Source of the DNA: Eimeria necatrix
Taxonomy: Eukaryota; Apicomplexa; Conoidasida; Eucoccidiorida; Eimeriidae
Direction: 5' to 3'
Length of the DNA: 24,094 bases
Assembly: GCF_000499385.1 (NCBI RefSeq)
Contig: NW_013652856.1
Coordinates: 25,001 to 49,094 of the forward strand
Under the pieces are notes generated by a model. That model was given only the letters and a program-made list of their open reading frames with translations. It was not told where the DNA came from and did no database searches. The position numbers and the translations under genes were made by a program. Below, in pieces: positions 1 to 24,094 of this stretch; position 1 is the first letter of the stretch, and every line of letters starts with the position of its first letter.

Positions 1-16669
<16,669 letters not shown>

Positions 16670-17000
16670 AGTGCAGCGCCTAAACCCTAAAGCCTCAAGG
16701 GTTTAGGGTTTAGGGTTTAGGGTTTAGGGTTTAGGGTTTAGGCGAGGGCCCGTTCCGGGCTAATGGGGTAAAAACAAACAAAATTATAATTTTGAATTAA
16801 AGGAATTCATTAGTGCAGGAAAGAAGAAGAACTGAAAGTTAGAACTGCGGTGTCTGTACACCTGAAGCGCTGCGGCTGCGGCTGCTGCCAGATCTGGCGC
16901 CTCTGCGGGATAAAATGGAAATAAAAACGAATTAATTTATTTAATTTATTAAAATTAATAAAACAAACTATTTATTTCAAACAAACGAACAGTTTTAACT

Positions 17001-17035
<35 letters not shown>

Positions 17036-17696
17036 GGTCACTTGCGGTGTGCAGTTACACCGAAACACCCGCAGGCGCCTCGGGCCAATTTTTGCAGTCC
17101 TTTTCTTTCAAATGGATTTAAAATTTGTTTATTTTATTTAATTTATTTAATTATAGTGCTTTTGAAACAAAAACTAAGAAATAACTCCGCGAAAGCCCCA
17201 GCAGCAGCAGCAGCTGCTGCTGCTGCTGCTGTTGCTGCTGCTGCAGCAGACCGGCGGTGAGCGCAGCAGGTGACCCCACAGACAGTATTACTAGTTCGTT
17301 TGCCTTGGGGTTTTCCAGACGGAGAAAAACAATTAAATATATATTTTGGCTAAAATTAAATTAAAGTTTTTATTATTTGTTATTTATTTCCGCATTTATA
17401 CATCATTTTGCTGCCTTAAAGCCACCGCAGCAGCAGCAGCAAGCCTTTGCTGCTGCTGGTCTTCTTCGGGTGTCTGTACAGCTCTCCAGGTGTCTGTACA
17501 CCTCTCCAGGTGTCTGTACACCTCACGGGAGCCCCCAGCAGCAGCTCTTTTCTGCTTCCAGCTCTTCTTGTTGGCTCCCTAAACCCTGGAGGGTCTGCTA
17601 GTTAAACCCTAAACCCTAAACCCTAAACCCTAAACCCTAAAGGGTGTTTAACTAAACCCTAAAACCCTTTCCATTCTCAAATCCACTTCATTGGCC
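16670..17696. promoter_or_regulatory. Shared upstream region of divergent IFT172 and MOB genes
   Basis: About 1 kb between the two start codons. AAACCCT repeats in each gene's own sense direction lie directly upstream of both ATGs (16679-16742 and 17578-17668). It also holds four GGTGTCTGTACACC-type palindromes (16849-16862 and three spaced by 20 at 17469-17522), CAG/CTG runs and AT-rich DNA. Minus-strand exon-like pieces exist (APDLAAAAAAALQ near 16870-16910, between CCCGCAG and CAG/GTGTAC), so a 5' exon is possible. No TATA-type element can be assigned. Confidence 0.45.
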
Positions 17697-18147
17697 ATGC
17701 AGGCAGCAGCAAGCTGCAGCAGCAGACGCAGCACGTTGGGCCCCCAGTGCGCCCCAGCAGCAGCAGCAGCTCCCAGCAGCAGCAGCAGCAGCAGACTGGA
17801 CGGCGAGCCTGAAGCAGCAGCAGCAGCAGCAGCAGCAGACGCAGCAGCAGCAGCAACAGGGGGCCCCCTGACGGAGACTCAGCAGCTGCTGCTGTGGTCC
17901 GCCTCTCCAGAAGCCCTAGAGCTGCAGAGGGCCCCCCAGGGGGGCCCCCAGGGGGGCCCCCCTTGCTCCCCTTCTGAAGCGCTGCTGCACTCTTTAGGGG
18001 ACAAGGGCCTCCGCAGCCAGCTGAGGGCCCCCCCCTATTTATCTGCTGCTGCTTGGAAGCGGGATTTGCTGCTGCAGTGTCTTGAAGATGCTCGTTTGCT
18101 GTTTTCTTGTGTCTGGGATGCATGCAGCTGCAGCAGCATGGGGCTGC

Positions 18148-18209
<62 letters not shown>

Positions 18210-18327
18210 GACGCAGCAGGGGATGGGGCTCTGGATGCTGCTATTCACTTTGCTGCAGCAACGCAGAGCGCACCCAAGAGAAAGCTGCAGCCTACGAAAC
18301 CAGAAGCAGCAGCAGCAGCAGAAGAAG

Positions 18328-18374
<47 letters not shown>

Positions 18375-18493
18375 GCAACAGAAAAGGAAGCAGCGGCCCA
18401 AGAAGCAGCAGCAGAAAAATATGCTGGCACCCAAAGTGATAATATATCTAATGATGACAGCCCAGCTACACAAACGACAACAGCAGCACGAGA

Positions 18494-18524
<31 letters not shown>

Positions 18525-18653
18525 CAAACAGCAGCAGCAGCAGCAGAAACAGCAGCAGCACCTACAGCGCGCGAGTACATATCGGCCACAATGTCTTGGT
18601 CTCTGAAGCAACTTGAGGACCCCGGGCTTTTTGCTGCTTCTCCCCCCTCCTCC

Positions 18654-18707
<54 letters not shown>

Positions 18708-19430
18708 CCGCTGGAGTCTGCTGCTGCTTTGATAGTGCGGCGGCTGCTGCGCTGCTACGCACACATATACCTGTGGCATTTGCTGCTGCTGCAGCAGCAG
18801 GGGGCCCTCCCCCACGCCAACCGCTGCCTCAAAAAACTCCTTTTTGCTGCTAAAGATACTTTCCTAGGGGGCCCCCAACAGGGGGGCCCCCCAAGAGGGG
18901 GCCCCCCAAGAAGGGGGGCCCCCTCGGGGGGCCCCCTGTCTCCACGGGGGCCCCCGGGGGGCCCCCAGGAGGGCCCCGAGGGGGGCCCCACGGGTGAGGA
19001 GGGCCCCCAGGGGGGCCCCCAGGGGGGCCCCCAAGGGGGGCCCCCGGGGGGCCCCCAGGGGGGCCCCCTCATGGGGCCCCTGAGGGTACTGGAAGATGCT
19101 TGGTTGAAGTGTGGGGTCGAGGAGGGCCCCTCAGGTGTATGTACACCTGAAGAAGGGGAAAGTGAAGGAGAAAAAGAAACTGAAAATGAAAAAGAAGTAA
19201 AAGAAAAGGAGGAAAGAGAAGAGGAATTAAATGGGAAAGAAAGAAATAAAGAAATAAATGAAAAAGAAATAAATGAAAAAGAAATAATCGAAAAAGAAAT
19301 AAATGAAAAAGAAATAATCGAAAATGAATTCAATGAAGAGCTGCTGCTGCCGGCGCTGCGAAAAGCCGAACTTTGTTTGGGACTTTTGGAAAAAGAAGAA
19401 TTCCCTTTTTTTGGAATTGCAAACAAATAA
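17697..19430 (+). CDS. MOB1: MOB1/phocein-family kinase activator with large repeat insertions
   Basis: MOB proteins bind and activate NDR/LATS-type kinases in cell-cycle exit and morphogenesis; in apicomplexans a MOB1 has been linked to daughter-cell formation. Conserved blocks in one frame: AAAWKRDLLLQCLEDARLLF, SCVWDAC, YISATMSWSLKQLEDPGLF, AALIVRRLLRCYAHIYLWHL, ANRCLKKLLFAAKDTFL and, near the end, LLPALRKAELCLGLLEKEEF. Zinc ligands are present as C138-x4-C143 and H356-x4-H361. The protein is about 577 residues against roughly 210-220 for typical MOB1; the excess is poly-Ala, poly-Ser, Gly-Gly-Pro-Gln repeats and a Glu/Lys-rich tail section. The frame is open upstream only to 17652, and ATG 17697 is the first Met. 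No intron is needed. A lesser MOB paralogue cannot be excluded. Confidence 0.85.
18149..18205. repeat. CAG run coding poly-Ser in the MOB gene
   Basis: An unbroken CAG tract read as AGC (Ser) between the zinc-binding Cys pair and the next conserved block; the frame is the same on both sides. Confidence 0.75.
18865..19080. repeat. GGGGCCCCC-type repeats coding Gly-Pro in MOB
   Basis: Tandem imperfect units such as GGGGGGCCCCCA and GGGGGGCCCCCAGG, self-complementary, coding GGPQ and GGPP units after the last large MOB helix block. Related blocks lie at 9190-9230, 15395-15540, 16183-16430 and 17865-17965. Confidence 0.85.
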
Positions 19431-20006
19431 CAAATAAATAAAACTAATTAACTAAATTAATTAAATTAATTAATTTAATTAAATTAAATAATTAATTAAT
19501 TGAATTAAATAAATAAATAAATAAATTGAATTAAATTAAATAATTAATTAATTGACACAAAGCGCCAAAAGTCTGCAGCGAAATCGCTGACAGCCGAAAA
19601 CCCGAAATTTAATTTTTCATTCTTTTATCATTTATCATTTGTTTATTTACTTTTATTTATTTCTTTTTATTTATTTATTTATTTTTATTTATTTTTATTT
19701 ATTTCTTTTTATTTATTTACTTTCTTATATTCACTGAGACGCGCAGCAAACCCACAAAGGGGACTCAAGAAGTGCAACAGCAGCAGCAACTGCCTAGCAG
19801 CAGCAGCAGCAGCAGCAGCAGCGTCTCCTAGCAGCAACAGCAGCAGCAAGTGCCTCCTAGCAGCTGCTGCAGCAGGTGTCTCCTAGCAGCAACAGCAGCA
19901 ACCGCGAGGTCTGCAGCAGCAGCAGCAGCAGCAGCAAAACTAGTAATACCGAAGCTAATAATGCCAAAAGCTAAGAAAACAATACTACTGATAGCAATAG
20001 TACAAA

Positions 20007-20044
20007 TAATAATAATAATAAATAATAATAATAATAGTAATAAT

Positions 20045-20104
<60 letters not shown>
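20007..20104. repeat. TAA trinucleotide tract
   Basis: About 30 units of AAT/TAA with a few interruptions (for example AGTAAT near 20036). Confidence 0.9.
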
Positions 20105-20106
<2 letters not shown>

Positions 20107-20287
20107 TAAAAAACAATAATAAAGCTAAAATGGTAAAGAATTAGTTTCGGTGTTGATAAAAAATAAACAAAAACTCGAAAAAGAAAAAAAGCAAAAGAGA
20201 CTTTTCTTTTGTCTCCGCAGCAGCTCTTTTCTCTTTTCAAATTTGTCTCTTTTCTTTCTCCCTTTCTCCTTTTTTCTTTACTCTTTT

Positions 20288-20329
<42 letters not shown>

Positions 20330-20367
20330 GCAGCTGCTGCTGCTGGCCCCACAGCCAAACAACGTAC

Positions 20368-20690
20368 AGGCTAGCCGACTAGCTAGCTAGCTAGCTAGCC
20401 AGCAAGCCAATTATCTATACAGCTAGTCGGTAGGCTAGCCAGCCATCCAGCTGGCTAGCCAGCTAGCTAGCTAGCTAGTTAGCCAGCTAGCTAGCCAGCG
20501 AGCCAGCTAGCTAGCCAGTGAGTCAGCTAGCTAGCTAGCCAGCTAGCTAGCTCCTGACGGCCCGCCAGATCCCCTGCCAGCTCGCAAAAACTCCCAGCTA
20601 GCCAGCTAGCTAAGGCCAAGCTAGCTAGCTAGCTAGCTTGCCAGCTAGCTAAGGCCAAGCTAGCTAGCTAGCTAGCTAGCGAAGCTCCGA
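20368..20690. repeat. CTAG tetranucleotide-rich repeat
   Basis: GCTAGCTAGCTAGC-type runs broken by CCAG, CCAAG and TCAG, with a repeated longer unit (TAAGGCCAAGCTAGCTAGCT, at about 20610 and 20650). Every CTAG is its own reverse complement. No other such tract was seen in the window. Confidence 0.9.
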
Positions 20691-20890
20691 GCCACATATA
20701 TAAAGTCCGAATTTTCGATTTTTCGACGATTTTGAGTCCTTTTTGTCTGATTTTTTCGCCGCCTGGATCGCCTGAAGTGGCGGTTGTTTGCGGAGACTCT
20801 TTGGAGGAAACAGAAGTCCATTTGGAGTTCGATTTGATTAAATTTCGAAAGAAAAAACGAAAAGAAGAGGCGAAGAGAAGCCGCGGGGGC

Positions 20891-21055
20891 TCAGTCCTCC
20901 TGCGCGGCCTCCTCCACCTCGTCCTCAGGCACCCCCGCCTCCACGCGGCCCATGCCCTCGTCTTCTTCTTCTTCTTCTTCTTCCGACTCCGATGGCGAAA
21001 CTTCCAACAAAAGTTCTTCCAATCGCCGGTCTTCCTCCGACCCCAACACCATTAT
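20891..21055 (-). CDS. eIF2-alpha last exon, acidic tail
   Basis: IMVLGSEEDRRLEELLLEVS, then PSESEEEEEEEDEGMGRVEA to EEAAQED and a stop codon. Acidic C-termini are typical of eIF2-alpha. Phase 0 after GGACTCAG. Confidence 0.9.
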   Translation of the reverse strand: MMVLGSEEDRRLEELLLEVSPSESEEEEEEEDEGMGRVEAGVPEDEVEEAAQED

Positions 21056-23695
21056 CTGAGTCCGCAACACAAGCCGAGAAAAACCCACCAAAAACCACTT
21101 CTTTAGACGTCTTATTCGTCAACTTCCACACTAAACAATGCATGCATGCATGCATGCATGCAGCCCCAAACGCATGCATGCATGCATGCATGCATGCATT
21201 TGCATGCATGCGTGTGGGAAAGCCCCGGAGGTTGGAACTGACTTCTCCTTGTTGTTTGAAGTCCCCGCCTCTGTAGCTCTTGATGGTTTGACTAATGCGG
21301 CTAATTGCCTGCATGCAAATATAAAATAAAATAAAATAAAATAAAATAAATCAAATTAAATTAAAATAAATAAAAGATTTAAAATGAGGCCTTTGAAACG
21401 CATGCAAGCCCGGGTGTACTGTACGTACACCCGGGAACAGATACACGCGAGCGGCAAAAAAGAAAAAATGAAAAATCAAAAAAAGAATTTAAAGGAATAA
21501 AAAAGAAATAAAAAAGAATCAAAAAAAGAATTTAAAAGAAAAGATAAAAAGAGACAAAAAGGAGATTTAAAAAGAGACAGAAAGAGCCACTTCAAGAGAC
21601 AAAAAGAGAAAAGCGAGAAACAAACAAACGAGAAATAAAAATGAAAAATAACTGAGAAATAAACAGAAGAGAAATAAACAAAAGGCAAATAAATAAACGG
21701 GAAATGAACAAAAGAGAAATAAACAAAAGGGAAATAAACAAAAGAGAAATAAATAAGAGAAACAAAAGAGAAATAAACAAAAGAGAAACGAACAAACGGG
21801 AAACAAAAAAGAAACAAAAAAGAAAGAAAAAAGAAACAAAAAGAAACAAAAAGAGCCAAAGAAGGACCTGTTGGATCTTCTGCATTCCGGATTCTTTGTC
21901 GAAAGAAGAAGTGACAACAACATATTGCGGAGGAGCAATAAGTTTGACGGCAATGTCCTGCGTTTGGGGTGTATCGACACCTCGCTCGGGTGTATCTGCA
22001 GCTTTTTCGGGTGTATCTGAAGCTTCTTGGGGTGTATCTGCAGCTTTTTCGGGTGTATCTGCAGCTTTTTGAGGTGTATCTGCAGCTTTTTGGGGTGTAT
22101 TGGCAGCTTTCTGAGGTGTATTGGCAGCTTTTTGAGGTGTATCGGCAGCTTTTTCGGGTGTCTCGGCAGGTTTTTCCTTCGCGGCGAGGAGCGCCTTTTT
22201 CACGGCGTCAATTCCGTCTTTTCCGAAACACCAAACGTCAATGCGAGCTCTGAAACACAAAGGTCCATTTGAACCCTTCAAAACCCTTTTCTAGGGTTTA
22301 AAACCCTCTTTTAGGGTTTAAAACCCTTTTTTAGGGTTTAAGACCCTTTTTAAGGGTTTTAAAACCACTTTAAAGGGCTTAAACGCGTGAAGAAACCCTT
22401 GTCCTTTTGAAGCTCCAAGGTGGTACATGGAAAGGACAAAAAATAAAACAAAAAGGAGACCAAAAAGAAGAAAAAGAAATTAAAAAGAAGACAAAAAGGA
22501 GAACAAAAAGAAGATAAAAAGAAATTAAAAAGGAGACAAAAAAGGAGACAAGAGAGATTAAAAAAGAGACCAACAAAGGCAAAAAAAGAGCACCAAAAGG
22601 AACCAAAAAAGCAGACAAAAAGGAAACAAAAGCGGAAACAAAAGTGCAACAAAAAGGAGAGAAAAAGGAGACAAAAATGAGACAAAAAGAGACAAAAAAG
22701 GAAGAAAGAAATGGAGAAAAAGAGACAAAAAAGGAAGAAAGAAATGGACAAAAGGAGACAAAAGGGGGACCCAAAAAGGGCCAGAAAAAGCGCCAAAAAG
22801 AGAAAAAAAAGAAAAACAAAAACGGAGACAAAAAGGGCCAAACAAGGGGCCAAAAAGGGACAGCAAAAGTGCCCAAAAGGAGACAAAAAGGAGTCAAAAA
22901 AGAGACAAAAAGAGACAAAAAAGAAGAAAATAAAAAGAAAATAAAAAGAAAAAAGACCTGAGTTTGAGGGCCTGGGGGGCGAGGCGGAGCTGGATGTCCT
23001 GGATGAGGGACTTTTTGACTTCCTCGGAAACCTCCAAACCCCCGAAAACCTCCTCGGGGTCCAGCGCGGCTGCCTGCGTCGTTTGGAGCCGAAAAAAGCC
23101 CAAAAGAGACCAAAATGAAGCTCCGGAGACTCCGCATTCAATGCAGTTGGACTCGGCAGAATTTAATTCCAAAAAAGCAAAAAAAAAGAGCCAAAAAGGA
23201 GCAAAAAGGAGCAAAAAGAAGCAAAAATACGAAAAGCAGTAGAGGGACGAAAAAGGCAAAAAAAGGCGAAAAAAGGAAATAAAAAGAGAAACAAAAAGGA
23301 AATAAAAAGAGCAATAAAGAGGAAATAAAGAGGAGAGGAAGAGGGAGCGGAAAGGAGACAAAAAGGAGAGAAAAAGGAGCAGTTTTGGGGACTTTAAGGA
23401 CGCGATTTGGACGGAAAAACCCCAAAAGCGCCAGACAAGCCCCCCCAGTTTGCCCCCCCTTTAACGCAGGGCCGCGACGGCCGCCGCGGCCGCGGGGCCG
23501 CGAGCCGGCGCGCGGGCTGCAACACGAGAGGGGCGAAGGAGAAAGGAGACAAAAGGAGACAAAAGGAGACAGAAGGGGAATTTTGAAAGGCAAGGAGACT
23601 TCAAAACACTTTCTAAGTCCCAAATTCAAATTCCTCTTCGAAAATGCTGCCCGCCGCTGCCTTTCCCGCCTCCCAACGCCCCAAACTCGCACCAG

Positions 23696-23751
<56 letters not shown>

Positions 23752-23794
23752 CCACACCAGCAGCAGCAGCACCACCACCACCCCCTCCACCACC

Positions 23795-23848
<54 letters not shown>

Positions 23849-24023
23849 CCTTGAGGGCGTCGAGGGCGTGTCCGTATTTTTTGTAAAGAGGCCAAATGAC
23901 TTTGGCATTTAATTCATCAACTCCCAAGTTGTGTTTTAATGCCACATGCCGAACTGTCTGGTGAACTTTCTTCCCCTTCGAGTACCTCTCCTCGCACTTC
24001 ACTATGTCCTCAGGCGACACCCT

Positions 24024-24072
<49 letters not shown>

Positions 24073-24094
24073 GAGCATCACACCCCACCCCCCC
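20891..24094 (-). CDS. eIF2-alpha, translation initiation factor 2 subunit alpha (5' end outside window)
   Basis: The alpha subunit of the GTP-binding eIF2 complex brings initiator tRNA to the ribosome and is the target of eIF2 kinases. The exons here code the end of the S1 domain junction (VSPEDIVKCEERYSKGKKVH, then HVALKHNL and WPLYKKYGHALDALK), the helical domain (EVFGGLEVSEEVKKSLIQDI, QLRLAPQALKLR), the C-terminal alpha/beta domain (ARIDVWCFGKDGIDAVKKAL, then IAVKLIAPPQYVVVTSSFDK) and an acidic tail ending EEAAQED. Splice phases match at all four junctions. A TPxKAAD repeat of about 60 residues interrupts the alpha/beta domain. The regulatory serine is coded upstream of 24094 and cannot be checked. 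The gene is convergent with MOB. Confidence 0.95.
21056..21242 (-). other. eIF2-alpha last intron with ATGC tract
   Basis: 187 bases, GTCAGT to GACTCAG, with a CATG tract (21139-21215). Confidence 0.75.
21243..21308 (-). CDS. eIF2-alpha exon d
   Basis: 22 codons: AISRISQTIKSYRGGDFKQQ, then GE. It matches SQAMAVIKEKIEEKRGVFNV of the family. Donor GAA/GTCAGT, phase 0. Confidence 0.85.
21309..21867 (-). other. eIF2-alpha intron, purine-rich on plus strand
   Basis: AAATAAACAAAAGAGA-type repeats (21475-21860), the long-armed GTGTAC hairpin (21409-21435), and AAAAT repeats (21320-21375). Ends GCATGCAG. Confidence 0.65.
21409..21435. other. Perfect hairpin built on the GTGTAC palindrome
   Basis: Arms CCCGGGTGTAC and GTACACCCGGG with a 5-base loop (TGTAC), in an eIF2-alpha intron. 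It is the longest member of the dispersed GGTGTACGTACACC family. Confidence 0.85.
21868..22249 (-). CDS. eIF2-alpha exon c with TPxKAAD repeat insertion
   Basis: ARIDVWCFGKDGIDAVKKAL and AAKEKPAE are followed by about nine 7-residue units (DTPQKAA, NTPQKAA, DTPEKAA and similar), then TQDIAVKLIAPPQYVVVTSS and FDKESGMQKIQQ. The repeat is coded by a 21-base minisatellite and sits where other eIF2-alpha proteins have a short loop before the NLIAPPRYV strand. Donor CAG/GTCCTT. Confidence 0.92.
21965..22180. repeat. 21-base coding minisatellite
   Basis: Units such as GGTGTATCTGCAGCTTTTTC with CAG/GCA and TCG/TGA variation, in register with the eIF2-alpha frame, so unit changes keep the protein readable. 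Confidence 0.9.
22250..22957 (-). other. eIF2-alpha intron of pyrimidine-rich repeats
   Basis: The plus strand is AAAAAGGAGACAAAAAG-like from 22440 to 22950, so the transcript is almost all pyrimidine. Just before the acceptor lie several AAACCCT...AGGGTTT mini-hairpins (22279-22380). Ends GTGTTTCAG. Confidence 0.7.
22958..23073 (-). CDS. eIF2-alpha exon b
   Basis: AAALDPEEVFGGLEVSEEVK, then KSLIQDIQLRLAPQALKL. The LRLAPQALKLR motif matches RRLTPQAVKIR of the family. It exits with AG before GTCTTT, completed to Arg by the next exon. Confidence 0.92.
23074..23849 (-). other. eIF2-alpha intron, repeat-filled
   Basis: Begins GTCCTG in a CTG-sense run (plus 23690-23845, CAG with CAC breaks), then GC-rich DNA near 23460-23520 with a CGGCCGCCGCGGCCGCG palindrome cluster, then plus-strand purine repeats (AAAAAGGAG types, 23160-23380). 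Ends GACGCAG. Confidence 0.7.
23850..24021 (-). CDS. eIF2-alpha exon a
   Basis: The first base completes Arg with the missing upstream exon, then VSPEDIVKCEERYSKGKKVH to GHALDALK. Acceptor CTGCTGCTGCAG, donor AAG/GTCCTG. The upstream intron (24022-24094) is a CTG-sense run and a G-rich end. Confidence 0.9.

Larger units (their letters stand above)
19431..20890. other. Convergent intergenic region of simple repeats
   Basis: It lies between the MOB stop and the eIF2-alpha stop. Contents: AAATT/AAAT repeats (19435-19735), CAG-rich DNA with a repeating TCCTAGCAGCAACAGCAG motif (19740-19940), a TAA tract (20007-20104), AT-rich DNA, a CAG run (20289-20330), and the CTAG tract (20368-20690). Both 3' UTRs must end here, but no polyadenylation signal can be singled out in such AT-rich DNA. 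Confidence 0.7.

Noticed and set aside
17042..17601. Plus-strand upstream exons of MOB
   Set aside because: Short frames with no MOB similarity and no convincing donor leading to 17697; the single-exon model already contains all conserved MOB blocks.
21965..22180. CRISPR-like array (21-base repeats)
   Set aside because: Units are contiguous with no unique spacers and stay in the eIF2-alpha reading frame; the genome is eukaryotic.
22644..22961. Lys/Glu-rich plus-strand open frame
   Set aside because: Antisense of the same purine-rich intron repeat; charge-rich pattern comes from AAAAAGGAGAC repeats.
22359..23141. Hydrophobic Phe/Leu/Ser-rich open frames resembling membrane proteins
   Set aside because: Pyrimidine-rich intron sequence of eIF2-alpha; the flanking exons splice in phase across it.

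Overview
This window looks like nuclear DNA of a coccidian apicomplexan, most likely an Eimeria species. Three signs point there: pervasive CAG/CTG trinucleotide repeats, many internal tracts of the telomere-type heptamer TTTAGGG/AAACCCT, and conserved eukaryotic proteins inflated by runs of Ala, Gln, Ser and Gly-Pro. The genes have many introns, and AT-rich simple repeats fill most of the non-coding space. Nothing bacterial, viral or CRISPR-like is visible.

Three protein genes can be recognised by assembling conserved peptide blocks with matching splice phases. (1) Minus strand, about 16669 down past position 1: the intraflagellar transport protein IFT172, in at least 20 exons, with N-terminal WD40 blades followed by TPR-like helical repeats; its C-terminus lies outside the window. 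(2) Plus strand, 17697-19430: a MOB1/phocein-family kinase activator in one exon, about 2.5 times the usual length because of homopolymer insertions, with the C-x4-C and H-x4-H zinc ligands intact. (3) Minus strand, from beyond 24094 down to 20891: the alpha subunit of translation initiation factor eIF2, five exons seen; the N-terminal S1 domain with the regulatory serine lies outside.

Layout: IFT172 and MOB are divergent and share about 1 kb of upstream DNA (16670-17696). MOB and eIF2-alpha are convergent and share about 1.5 kb (19431-20890) of simple repeats: CAG, TAA and CTAG. The genes have separate jobs: building flagella (needed by the microgamete), MOB/NDR-kinase signalling, and translation initiation.

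The most unusual signal is the tie between repeats and splicing. Several IFT172 introns begin GTAAACCC, GTAAAACC or GTAAC and run at once into AAACCCT repeats, then end with sense-strand TTTAGGG repeats close to the acceptor. They are inverted telomere-like repeats around a short unique loop. Separately, many acceptors are the last CAG of a sense-strand CTG run. A 14-bp palindrome, GGTGTACGTACACC, is scattered through exons, introns and intergenic DNA. Loops inside telomere-like tracts contain short open, protein-like segments of unknown origin.

All gene identities rest on reading translated blocks against remembered family features; no database search was run. Exon edges are predictions from GT-AG sites, phase and homology.
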